Assembly: GCA_947579605.1 (NCBI GenBank)
Contig: OX388322.1
Span: 11,594,001-11,658,000 of the forward strand
DNA from: Athripsodes cinereus
Taxonomy: Eukaryota; Arthropoda; Insecta; Trichoptera; Leptoceridae
Direction of reading: 5' to 3'
Length of the DNA: 64,000 nt
Part shown: one piece after another, positions 54,901 to 64,000 of the stretch
How the letters are laid out: each line of letters starts with the position of its first letter
How positions within the stretch are numbered: the stretch's first letter is position 1
The notes under the pieces: generated by a model
Databases searched by the model: none
What the model was told of the DNA's origin: nothing
Seen by the model: the letters and a program-made list of their open reading frames with translations, nothing else
Program-made: the position numbers and the translations under genes

Positions 54901-57900
54901 TACCTTTAGTCATGTCAGCTACAGGGGTAACTCCGAAATCTTTAATAAATAATTTACAAAAATTAGATTTACCGGTTAATTGGTACATTAAAATTCAAAA
55001 ATCTATTATAATAAACACTTGTAATATTGTAAAAAAGTTTTTGAACACAGATATTTCAGGCACAATGCTGGTATTTTGATCCCGCGTTCTGAGCCTAATC
55101 CTTTGATATCCTGTATATCTGGATAGGTGAATTTTTCCCGGCATTAGACTGTTAAGTTTTTGTGTGATCATGACTGATCATATGGAGACTTATCTGGTTG
55201 TATAATGCTGAGAAGTGTGGATGGCAATTCTGCCGCCGCGTAAAAAATAAACTTTATTGTACAAAATATATGGATACAAATAATAAGGTTACATGGTATA
55301 AACAAATAATTTTGCATAATGGGCGAGTTTATCGCAGGGACGCGATATCTTCCAACTAACCCAAAGGAACTATCTGGCTAAAAAAAATAGGGTCAGTCAT
55401 CTATAATATACTCTCAAAATCTCCGCAGCTTGTCTCGCACACCATATTATAAAACTTCCATACTTATTGGGAAATATTTTGTACACGCAAGTTATTTTTG
55501 CCAATTTAATTTGACTTCATTTTTTGTAGGTTTTTTATTACATAAAATATTTTGTTTATGTTAAACATTTATAGGTTATTTTAATACTATTTAATATGTT
55601 TGTTTTTCTGTTTTAAATAACATAATTATTTCTTACAACAACAACTTATATAAATATTGAAGTCGTATGAAATCTTTAATAAAAATTAATACAAAAAAAT
55701 ACGTGTGACACAAAATTGATGCATTTATTTCTGTCGATAAACCCCACAGATAATGCCGCATTAATTATTTTTAATTACTACAATAATTCGTAAATATAAT
55801 TCTTATTATTACTTTATCAGATATACAAGTATTTATATACGTGTATTTACTTCTTTTACTAGTTACACTATTTCTACCTACCTGGCCTATTTTTTACAAC
55901 CACTTGTTATTTCATATTCATTGACGGTCAAAAATCCAAAGGCGACGTACACGCACTTCTGCTGAATGAACAGTCTCATAAAACGGTTGTGTGCATGTGT
56001 ATAGCGTAAGGCGACAAGCTTAGTTGGGACTGTATTAAACTACAATTGTAATACCCACTCAATGGTAGGTGTCCGATTGTCGCTTGGCTTAGGATAATTC
56101 ATCGAACCTACGAAATACTAGGCCTTAGTATCTTTCAAATTCAAGCTTGCGTTTTTGCAAATACGCTACCTAAGCTTAGGATACCAGTATATAAAAGTGG
56201 GCAGCAACAATTTTGAAGATTCTCACATAAATATGTGAAATAGCAATTTATATTTACATTTCTATGATACTAGATATCGGAGGTTGCATCGGAAGCAGTA
56301 CCCTTACCCAGTATATTATGGTAGATGATCTTTAATGCATTGACTGTGATACTGATGTGTATATAAGTGATGTTATATTGAGTTTGTTTGTTGCAGTGAT
56401 TGGCTGGTGCGAGTGCGGGCTCAGGTGATGTGCAGGGACGAGGGCACAGGAGGCTGGTTGCCCCTGGGGGGCGGAGGTCTCTCCAATGTAATGGTCCGCA
56501 AGAGACCCACACACCGTAAGTATAACAATCATTATAATACTGTAAACTTATTTATATAATTCACTTTTCAGTAACATTTAATATGTTTTTTTTTCTAGTC
56601 TCAAGTAATATTTATGTACAGATTAAATTTGTATTAAATCTAAGTCTTTTAGTCATAATAGCTTATAAAATAATAAAATAAGTCTATTTTGCAAAAATCA
56701 GTGTTATATTGAAGAAAAAAGTCAATTTTTCAACAATAGTTTCAACTTTAGTGTTTTGATTCAAGCTGTTCAATAAAATGAACTACAGTGGACCCCCGGT
56801 AATCTAGCCCCTGTCTTATCCGGCACCCCCTGTAATCTGACATGACTATTACAATTATTACTGAATATTTTTTTGACAGTCTTCGCTAATATTAAATAAA
56901 CTTCAGAGTATAACATATAATATCTTATTATTGGATCTGTAATTTGTCGGATTACAAGGTACTCGTTTGTAAAAATTTCAGACTACAGGGGGTCTTAGGC
57001 AGTACTCTATTATAATTCGATAGGTCGACACTGCCCTGCAAAACTTTTGTCGGGTTACCGGGGGTCCACTGAATTCTGAATTTTGGAGCTACACAGCTCC
57101 AAAAGAATTTGGGTAACCCTAGCAGTGAATAATAATCTTCTTTATTACAGTAAATATATAAGATACATTCTTATTAATAATTTACTAAATACATTTTGCA
57201 CGTGTACAGTCACTGGCACATCTCACTGGGCTTTCACCAGTGTTGAGATTGTCAGTGACAGAATACCAGACCAGAACAGTGCATGTGATGAATGTAATAT
57301 ATTTTTTTTTAAATGCTTTTGTGTTTGTGTCACAGCAGCAATAAGCTCAGGTGTGGAACTGAACGCCACCCCTCTGGAGGTGTCCAATGGAGGCTCTCCT
57401 GCCAGCAGCGCAGCTCCCCAGGCACCCCCCACCTCGCACCCCCTTCCGCCACCCACCACCGCCACTTCTACCCCCGTGCCCACCCCCACACCCCCTCACA
57501 CCACCAGGGGACTCCTCAACACCAATAATCTATATAATAATAATCAGGTAAATCATATACCTATATATTTGTATGCACTTAATCACAAGATGCCATTTTT
57601 AGTATGGCCATTCAAAGTTTTGTGACAAAATTATGTTTGATATTAATTAATTAATATAAATTATGTATTAACCGCCCATACAACCATTCTGGTGTCATTG
57701 TGGTACTTAAACTAAACTCATTTTACTACTCCGGAAACAAATCACTTGCCGTGTTAACACTTTTGTCTCAAAATACACGTGATTCCAATTTTATGTCATT
57801 CAAACATGTAATATTATTTTTTTGGCATGAAGAGATTTTCCAGTAGTTCTCTTTCATATAAACCATTTACGACACATCATAAAAAAGTCGTTATTGCAAC

Positions 57901-60900
57901 ACGTGTTAGCGGAACTTTCATACAAAAATACAATCCAAGTTTCCGACTTTTCCAATGGATTTTCCAAAAAAATTGTTTAATGCAAACCGTCTCCTAATAA
58001 TTATGAACACAACAAAAAAAGAATCAGCCAATTCGGTTTAGCCGTTCTCAAGTTATGGGGGAACATACACGGTCATCTCATTTTTATTTATATAGATGTA
58101 GTAGACAGTCTTGATTAAATTAAAGATAAATGGATGAAAATAAGATAATGAAATGATCTACAACAGAAGAAAGAAACACTTAAGTGACATAATGAACAAA
58201 TTAAAATGCCTTCACAGAGCTAAATATTTATTTATTTATTTATTTATTTACAAATATTTACGGCAAAAGCCTTTAACATGTTAAACCTCTGTATACATAC
58301 AAAACATGTAAACAAAGGAAAGATCTGTTACAAAAAAAGACACAAAATATGTAGTTATTGGTGTCTCATTATATTGTTATAAGCAAAATAAATATTACCT
58401 GTTTCCTTATAGCCCGCGTCACATGAAATATATTGCCATAGTTGGGTATCATTAGAAAAAGTTCATAAAAAACTACAAGAATTATTACAATTGTATGTTT
58501 GTAATCAAACATCATAATATCTTCAGAGAATGAGATGGCATTGCTATATAGAAATATAATGTTGATAATTTTTTTTAGTTGGGTGGAAGTGGTGGTCAGC
58601 TGGAGACTGCTGGACTACGTGCTATGGACAGCAGTAACTCAGATAACGGCAACTCTGAGAGAGGATCCCTACTCAAGTTTGAGTACTTTATTTACGGCAA
58701 GAGGATCAGTGATCAGTCGGTATGTCATCCATTATTCATGTCTGTCATACTTAAGATTAATCAAGGTTTTTAAACCCAAATTGAAGTGTAGAAAATAATT
58801 GAGAGTGCTGCTGTCGTTTATATGTCAACATTCAATAGGTACCTACTCTACGTTTATAATATGAAGTATGGTAACCACCTCCTGGCTTTTGGATTTATAT
58901 GGAAGCCACACCACTACTTCACAGTAAACGGTTCGCTTGTTTCGGGGAAATGGAGTGGGAGAATTATAACCTGAGATCTCTTGATTGAAAGACTTATGGC
59001 CGGTTTCAATAATCTATCTATCCGCTACTGTCGATTGAAATTTATTGTGTTCTATATTTAAAACCATAGATTTCAATCGACAGTCACGGATATATAGGTT
59101 ATTGAAACCGGCCATTAGACTCTAGGATCAAGCCACTGACTGCCTATAATCTCATTGTTTCTAGAGAATCTAATTAGATATATTCAAAATGTATTTAATC
59201 TCATGCTATATATTTTGTCTCTCTTTAACCAGGTTGTACTATCATGTACAATAAAGAAGGATTTCCAATATAACAAAGTAATGCCAACATTTCATCACTG
59301 GGTTACTGATGAGAAAAGGTTTGGTCTCACATTCCAAACTGCCGCTGATGCCAGGGCCTTCGATAAGGGTGTGAGAACAGCCATTGAGGATCTCTTGGAC
59401 GGTGAATATCTCATCATTCATAGTATAATACAATCACTCATACACATTCATTCATACATCAGTAAAGAAGTGTGAAGAAGAGATATATTCAATTTAATAA
59501 TTAAGTTTCTATATTGAACTTCTATTTGGTGATAATTTATGTTTATTTTAAATTTAGAAACAAATTTATTCAGTGATATGTTGTTAACATCCCACTTTTT
59601 ATCGTGCCAGTTTTTAGGCAGATCCACATTTCAGCTGAATTTTTTTTTCTCACTTTTTTCCATTTTGAATATTGACAAAAAGGAGAACTAACATGTTTTT
59701 TATATTCACAAATAAAAAAGATATAACACATTTATTCATTTGTAACCATAGTTTAGATAGTTTAAAAATTGTTTCTAAGATTCTCTATTTGAAATTATTT
59801 AAAAATACTCCTTTTTTTGTAACACTACTTATGTTGTGTACTCTATAGATATGTAATGATTCGGAGGGAATAAACATTTATAATAGATGATGTTATAATA
59901 CTATGAGTGATTATTTCTGTTAGAGGTACATAATTGGTAACTGTATTACACAGAGAAGTGACCACAGCACTAATACAATGCAAATGATAATTGGTGTTAG
60001 GTTGTGTTACAAGTGTCTATTGAATTGCGGGTGTTGTATGTATTGTATTGTATTGTATTCATTCAAATATTCATCATCCTCATATTTCACTTCCTCATCA
60101 TAACTAATTTATCTAATGTGCTTTATATTTTGCTTGCACATACACTGGATTCTTAAATGGTGAGTTTTTCAATAACACTATTTTACATATTACGTATATT
60201 TATCTTTACCTATATGTGTGTAATAATGTTTGTTTGGTATCCGGGATTTTATCACAGTTGTAAATATAATTTAAAATATTCTCTTGTCAATAATAAAATA
60301 GGTTTGAATATAATATTTTTCATGATATGTGTAGTAATTTATCAGAATACTTGAGTGATATTATTTATTTACAATGTATGTATATTCAATCTGTATGTGT
60401 GTGGTAGATAAGGATGAGGAATAACAGTTACTTTGTAATGTCCGTCTTGAATGATCCACTCTTATCAGAACACAATCAATTTGTTGTGCTTATACATTAT
60501 TTCTAAATACCTTAAAGTGTTATAACGCCCTGTAATTAAATCTTATTAAAAAGTGTATTTGGCCAATTGTATTTAATTTAAGCAACCATGTAGTGTTTTT
60601 AATGTAATTGTAATTAATTTATCTGATTGCATTTGTAGTATGTTGCATAATATATGTATAATTATGTATGTTTGCAGGTCTGGGTGGTGCGTGGCCCTCC
60701 TTACAAACGTACAAACAACTAAATCCAGCGCCCAAAGATGATGAAGATGATCATATATTTGAAGTGAGTATTATGGTGCTCATCAATGAACAGTTTTTTT
60801 TCAACGAATTTGTCATTTGTAATAAGTTATATACATGGTGATATTATGTGATATTAAAGTAATTGTGAAAGTTCATGTGAACTTCATGTATTTATTTATT

Positions 60901-61886
60901 TACATTTTATATATATAATGTACATTTACTGTATCTATGATATATAATTTTTATTTCTCTTGTGTTTTAATTTATAAAAGTTAACTGGAAGAGATTATTT
61001 TATTTATTCATTGTTTACTGTACATTGATTACAAACAATTACATAGAAAGTATACATTCAAATTAAACAATAAGCCTACTTTTTAGCATTTTACCATTTC
61101 ACTTTAAAATTGTTATAGATTTTGTTTATATGCATGATAACTATTTATTTATTTCATTTTATATATAACTTCACTGTCTAGTAGGGATATGGGATAATTG
61201 TTATAGATTTTGTTTATATGCATGATAACTATTTATTTATTTCATTTTATATATAACTTCACTGTCTAGTAGGGATATGGGATAATTGTTATAGATTTTG
61301 TTTATATGCATGATAACTATTTATTTATTTCATTTTATATATAACTTCACTGTCTAGTAGGGATATGGGATAATTGTTATAGATTTTGTTTATATGCATG
61401 ATAACTATTTATTTATTTCATTTTATATATAACTTCACTGTCTAGTAGGGATATGGGATAATTGTTATAGATTTTGTTTATATGCATGATAACTATTTAT
61501 TTATTTCATTTTATATATAACTTCACTGTCTAGTAGGGATATGGGATAATTGTTATAGATTTTGTTTATATGCATGATAACTATTTATTTATTTCATTTT
61601 ATATATAACTTCACTGTCTAGTAGGGATATGGGATAATTGAACTGTTAAGAAATATATAAAAAAAACATTGATTAGTAAAATGCTATGTGAATATATTTG
61701 TGGAGTTAGTTATAGTGTTTGCTTATTTATAGTGCCTGAATTTGCCGTCGGACTCACGTAGTAGTTCAGAGAATTCAACAGCATCTCGCAGTCATCAAAA
61801 GAGGCCAGTGCCCCTCCCTCCTGTCACCAATCCTGGAGTGTTCCACTTACAGCAGGACACCAGGAATATTTATAAGGATACACTCA
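48903..61886 (+). CDS. Spred: Sprouty-related EVH1-domain protein Spred, 5' part
   Basis: Exons: 48903-48922, 56397-56515, 57336-57547, 58579-58719, 59233-59401, 60678-60763 and 61733-61886. They continue beyond the window (300 codons here). Spred proteins bind Ras/neurofibromin and Raf at the membrane and dampen ERK signalling. The EVH1 domain is clear: [20 protein letters not shown] at residues about 12-31, [14 protein letters not shown] near 151-164, then [20 protein letters not shown], and [18 protein letters not shown] with the EDLLDG helix to about 220. Exon 3 (71 residues, Pro/Thr/Ser-rich) and the Gly/Ser/Asn-rich start of exon 4 insert about 105 residues into one loop. The KBD and Cys-rich Sprouty domain must lie downstream. 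Intron 1 is 7.5 kb. The tiny exon 1 (MTEVYE) rests on phase and fit, so it is less certain than the others. Confidence 0.9.
48923..50299. other. Spred intron 1, left part
   Basis: AT-rich with no supported gene. A 17-base TATGACATCAATGCAAA / TTTGCATTGATGTCATG-like inverted pair lies at 49955-49995. Confidence 0.35.
50300..51645 (-). mobile_element. mariner transposon with decayed transposase
   Basis: Terminal repeats CGAGGGTAAGGCGAAAAGTT and the inverse ending at 51645 are flanked by TA (50298-50299, 51646-51647). The minus-strand transposase starts at ATG 51464 ([13 protein letters not shown]). It continues with [16 protein letters not shown] in the helix-turn-helix part, MDETWVHHY (first catalytic Asp), [10 protein letters not shown] (second) and [13 protein letters not shown] (third, D34D type). 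Pieces are in three frames with several stops, so it is dead. A local inverted duplication disrupts the N-terminal part (51326-51416). It is an insect Mariner (mauritiana-like or related) in Spred intron 1. Confidence 0.93.
51690..53149. mobile_element. Non-autonomous hAT element (1.46 kb)
   Basis: Ends TAGTGATGGGCGATA and TATCGCCCATCACTA are flanked by perfect 8-bp duplications ATGTAATG (51682-51689, 53150-53157). Both subterminal zones are packed with TCGATTATTATAAG-like repeats rich in ATCGAT. No transposase is present. It contains a copy of repeat family I at 52235-52300. It lies in Spred intron 1. Confidence 0.9.
52235..52300. repeat. Dispersed repeat family I, copy 2
   Basis: TTATTCATTCTTTACTGTAC and ATTGATTACAAACAATTACA match 61000-61065 almost exactly and 43850-43925 more loosely. 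Confidence 0.55.
53274..54078. repeat. 77-bp minisatellite, 10 copies
   Basis: The GAATTCC-containing unit recurs at exactly 77 bp from 53281 to 53897, then after 108 bp (77+31) at 54005. Copies appear identical. Each unit contains a complete small frame, ATG GAA TTC CAC ... AAA TAA, of 24 codons plus 2 bases, so successive copies fall in different frames. The last junction carries a 31-bp insertion (see the foldback fragment). It lies in Spred intron 1. Confidence 0.95.
53974..54004 (+). mobile_element. Minimal fragment of foldback element family F in the minisatellite
   Basis: ATTCACTGTGTCGGTGTTTC (20 bases) matches the head of the foldback elements at 9884 and 42552 and is followed by a second AATAAATATGG. 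The insertion thus carries an 11-bp target duplication. Confidence 0.75.
54101..54251. mobile_element. Short inverted-repeat MITE
   Basis: GCCCCCGTAGACAAAC and GGCGATCGACTAC at the left pair with GTAGTCGATCGC and GTTTGTCTACGGCCC at the right, giving arms of about 37 bases. Non-coding. It lies in Spred intron 1. Confidence 0.75.
54648..55245 (+). pseudogene. 3' end of a restriction-like-endonuclease LINE, copy 2
   Basis: Nearly identical to 44697-45300 from ACAACCCGGAACCGG to GCCGCCG. Here the first codons are open ([17 protein letters not shown]), and RPDLVLHDK and [11 protein letters not shown] follow, with the stop near 55079. Both copies start at the same element position. It lies in Spred intron 1. 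Confidence 0.7.
55253..55380 (-). repeat. LINE/SINE 3' tail repeat family H, copy 2
   Basis: On the minus strand GGGTTAGTTGGAAGATATCG, GATAAACTCGCCCATT and ACAATAAAGTTTA match 39255-39395. It directly follows the tail of the preceding LINE fragment. Confidence 0.6.
55381..56396. other. Spred intron 1, right end
   Basis: No gene or clear repeat. It ends in the acceptor TTTGTTGCAG. Confidence 0.4.
56786..57071. mobile_element. pogo/Tigger-like MITE (286 bp)
   Basis: Inverted ends CAGTGGACCCCCGGTAATC and GGTTACCGGGGGTCCACTG. TA precedes the left end; the right flank reads AA, so one copy of the target has mutated. Internal inverted CCCCCTGTAATCTGA / CAGACTACAGGGGG. It lies in Spred intron 2. 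Confidence 0.82.
57548..58578. other. Spred intron 3
   Basis: A (TTTA)n run at 58224-58250 is followed by ACGGCAAAAGCCTTTAACAT, resembling a reversed LINE 3' tail (compare 33330 and 63845). No gene. Confidence 0.45.
58997..59114. mobile_element. 118-bp foldback MITE with TTA duplication
   Basis: TGGCCGGTTTCAATAA at the left pairs with TTATTGAAACCGGCCA at the right, and TGTCGATTGAAAT pairs inside. It is flanked by TTA on both sides, fitting PIF/Harbinger-type insertion. It lies in Spred intron 4. Confidence 0.8.
59402..60677. other. Spred intron 5
   Basis: AT-rich. A short (TATTG)n run at 60040-60060. No gene or clear mobile element. Confidence 0.4.
61000..61065. repeat. Dispersed repeat family I, copy 3
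   Basis: ATTTATTCATTGTTTACTGT and ATTGATTACAAACAATTACA match 52235-52300. It lies in Spred intron 6. Confidence 0.55.
61108..61635. repeat. 88-bp minisatellite, 6 copies
   Basis: AATTGTTATAGATTTTG starts units at 61108, 61196, 61284, 61372, 61460 and 61548, with an exact 88-bp period and apparently identical copies. It lies in Spred intron 6, ending about 100 bases before exon 7. Confidence 0.95.
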
Positions 61887-63355
61887 GTGAGTATTCGTAT
61901 CAATTATTTATTTATTCACATCTGAAAAAGAGACATTTAGTTCTTTCCAGTAAATATTAAACAACTATTCACAATAAATATTTAACTATCAACCAGAATA
62001 TATATAACTAGTATAAAATACCTTGATTCATGTTTAAAATTATATACATGATAACAATGTTGGATCATTTCTTTCTTTGATGTCATTTCACGATCTTTCA
62101 ACCGTCTCAAGGGCATATAATAAACATATGGGTAACGTCCGTAGTCTAATCAATATAAGTGTATAAAGAAAACCTTTTGAAGTTTCTCAATCCAATTTAT
62201 GCATACTGCTGGGCTGTGATTGCGTGGACAGGTCGCCGGCACCATGCTGCCTTAAGCAATGCATTCAATTTCTGTCACCCCTATTGAGAGGCGAATATTG
62301 GATATCTGTAAACCCAAACAATTTTGATATCTTCTTCATAAGGACTTCATATTATTGATCCAGATTCTAAATTCATTTGTACAAGGGATTCATATAGGAC
62401 TTACGCCTGTATTCACCAAGAAAAACTGAGCGAACGATCAGCTTAATACCTCCCTCAGCATTCCTCAACGTAGATAGGTATTCACCAACGAAAATTTACA
62501 ATGCTTAGCTGAGTCGAATTTGATCGTGTGTATCCATGGATACAATGTAAATATTATGAAATGAAACTGACATTTATTTACGGAAACAGCCATTAAAGTA
62601 ACTAAAAAGTATATTTTTGATAATTATACAAATAAAAGTCATTTTTAGCCATTTAAAAAATATATGTATCATTTAAAAAATTATATGTATATTTTTTAAA
62701 TATTTATAAATGCCTTTATTTATACAAAATCAAGGCTTGAACTTAAACAGATGTTACTTTAATAGCAGTCGATTTGACAGCTAGCATTTAATCGAATCAT
62801 GCGTTGTTGTCAAAGTTGTTTGCCGGTGAGGTTAAAATTAAAAAGAAATTATAAACAAGGATAGAAAAATAACTGAAATACTCCGTATGTAACTAAAACA
62901 CACAATAATTCACCATCAAGAAATAATTTTAATTCCTTACAATATTGAACTGTATGCTATCCGTGGTATTTTTTAACATAGACATGTACAATATGAAAAA
63001 TTATAAATAAAAATCTTATTATTATTTTTGTATTTGTTTAAATAAATAAAAAAGTATTCATGTTTAGTAAGTACTCTGTAACATGTTTAGTCGAAAGTAG
63101 AACTATTATAATTATTATTATTGGACAACATTAAAGTGTCTTTAACGTGCCAAAGCACCTCAATGATACGGTACAATTCATCAATTCTAGGACATTACAT
63201 CCACATCATTATAGAATCTCGGATACACAACAGCATCCATGTCAGAAGACACATCATGTTGAATTAAATTAAATATTTTGGATACAATATGTATCCATGT
63301 CAAGAATATAAAACAGAAAACAATATTTAATAGTAATTAGTAAAATAAAAGGTTT
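61887..63355. other. Spred intron 7 (left part), no gene seen
   Basis: AT-rich. TATTCACCAAGAAAAACTGA at 62411 and TATTCACCAACGAAAATTTA at 62471 form a loose direct repeat. Nothing else is supported. Confidence 0.4.
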
Positions 63356-63709
63356 TTAGATCCTTTCTGAATGTCTTAAGATCTGCGTCTTGCCTACGCT
63401 CGCGAGGCAATCCATAGTCCCCACTGGTAGCCAATGAAGTTCCTTTAAAAGTGGAGTCATACGTGTACACCTTTGTACTCCAAAGATAGCACGTGCTGCG
63501 TACTTCAAAACTGATTGCAGCCTATCGATCTGACAAGCAGGTAATACCACTAAAATACTGTTACAATAGCCTAATCTGGATATTACCAGAGCCACAATTA
63601 GTGACTTCTTAGCGTCTAATGTGAGACACCTTTTTATCATCCCAATTTGCCGCAGCTGAAAGAAACAAGCACTGATAAGAGAACTAATGTGCTTCTCAAA
63701 AGTTAACAA
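63356..63709 (-). pseudogene. LINE reverse transcriptase C-terminal fragment
   Basis: The minus-strand frame reads LTFEKHISSLISACFFQLRQ, then KSLIVALVISRLGYCNSIL, RLQSVLKYAARAIFGVQR and LLKELHWLPV. This is the thumb/C-terminal segment of CR1/Jockey-type reverse transcriptases. The catalytic YADD region upstream is missing and the frame ends early at TAG 63356-63358. Confidence 0.8.
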
Positions 63710-63852
63710 GCTGTCTTTTATGGTTCCCAGAAGTTTGACCTTCGTTGACGGTGCCTTTTATGTGTGATAAGAAAGTGCGACTGCGATTGAAAGGATTGTT
63801 GTATTGCATCGAACTGTTTGTGATTTTTTTGTATATGTTTAATGGTCTTGTG

Positions 63853-63909
63853 CCGTATATGTTATAAATAAATAAATTAATTAATTTATTTATTTATTTA
63901 TAACATATA
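63853..63909. repeat. 57-base AT-rich inverted repeat
   Basis: TATATGTTATAAATAAATAA is followed by its approximate complement ending TTATAACATATA. It joins two oppositely oriented LINE 3' tails. Confidence 0.6.
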
Positions 63910-64000
63910 CATATATATAAAATTATTACATGCCGCCTACAAAAATATATTCAATAAATTGTAAATAAAACGCCAACAGTACGAAACAAGTATGGCGGAC
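63910..64000. other. Window end, no feature
   Basis: AT-rich; still within the presumed Spred intron 7. Confidence 0.3.

Noticed and set aside
57223..57489. Open minus-strand frame of 88 codons opposite Spred exon 3
   Set aside because: It is the Gly/Val-rich antisense of the Pro/Thr-rich exon 3 and has no independent support.

Overview
This is an AT-rich nuclear DNA window from an insect (arthropod). The evidence is spliced genes with GT-AG introns, nuclear-encoded eukaryotic proteins, and a dense load of insect-type transposons (BEL/Pao, I/Jockey-like LINE, mariner, hAT, ISL2EU-type, TTAA-target MITEs, tRNA-derived SINEs). I cannot fix the order. No prokaryotic or viral genome structure is present.

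Host genes. Five host-type genes can be built exon by exon. (1) A small three-exon gene on the minus strand (11369-12079) encodes a 177-residue protein with a RanBP2-like zinc finger; I do not recognise it beyond that. (2) CTU1/NCS6, the tRNA wobble-uridine thiolase subunit, is complete in four exons on the plus strand (31779-35446). (3) MUL1, a mitochondrial RING E3 ligase, is complete in five exons on the minus strand (41139-35911); its last RING exon is present three times in tandem. (4) ECH1, a dienoyl-CoA isomerase, is complete in seven exons on the plus strand (41677-45938), with its three catalytic acidic residues and a C-terminal SKL. (5) The 5' part of Spred lies on the plus strand (48903-61886 and beyond). 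Its EVH1 domain carries a loop of about 105 residues, much of it Pro/Thr-rich. CTU1 and MUL1 converge tail to tail. MUL1 and ECH1 diverge from a shared 537-bp region. ECH1 and Spred are in tandem.

Mobile DNA by region. 0.5-2 kb: a broken FLYWCH-MULE transposase gene. 2.7-10.4 kb: a field of nested MITEs, two SINE copies and a near-perfect 170-bp palindrome. 14.3-20.2 kb: a BEL/Pao LTR element with LTRs that look identical and a 5-bp target duplication; its pol frame breaks between RNase H and integrase. 21.2-26.4 kb: a near full-length RNase H-bearing LINE whose second ORF is broken in an A-run. 27.6-31.3 kb: an ISL2EU-like DNA transposon carrying a broken THAP/DDE gene and a broken SWIM/YqaJ-type gene, with a 695-bp hAT-like MITE nested inside. 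The introns of CTU1, MUL1, ECH1 and Spred hold further LINE pieces, MITEs, a decayed mariner, a 1.46-kb hAT element, a 77-bp x 10 minisatellite and an 88-bp x 6 minisatellite.

Most notable signals: a set of repeats carrying hammerhead-ribozyme-like cores with palindromic stem III; a foldback element with 11-15 bp target duplications, one copy of which is only about 20 bp long and sits in the 77-bp minisatellite; the RING-exon triplication; the Spred EVH1 insertion; and paired copies of several MITEs with readable target-site duplications, which give the order of insertion.
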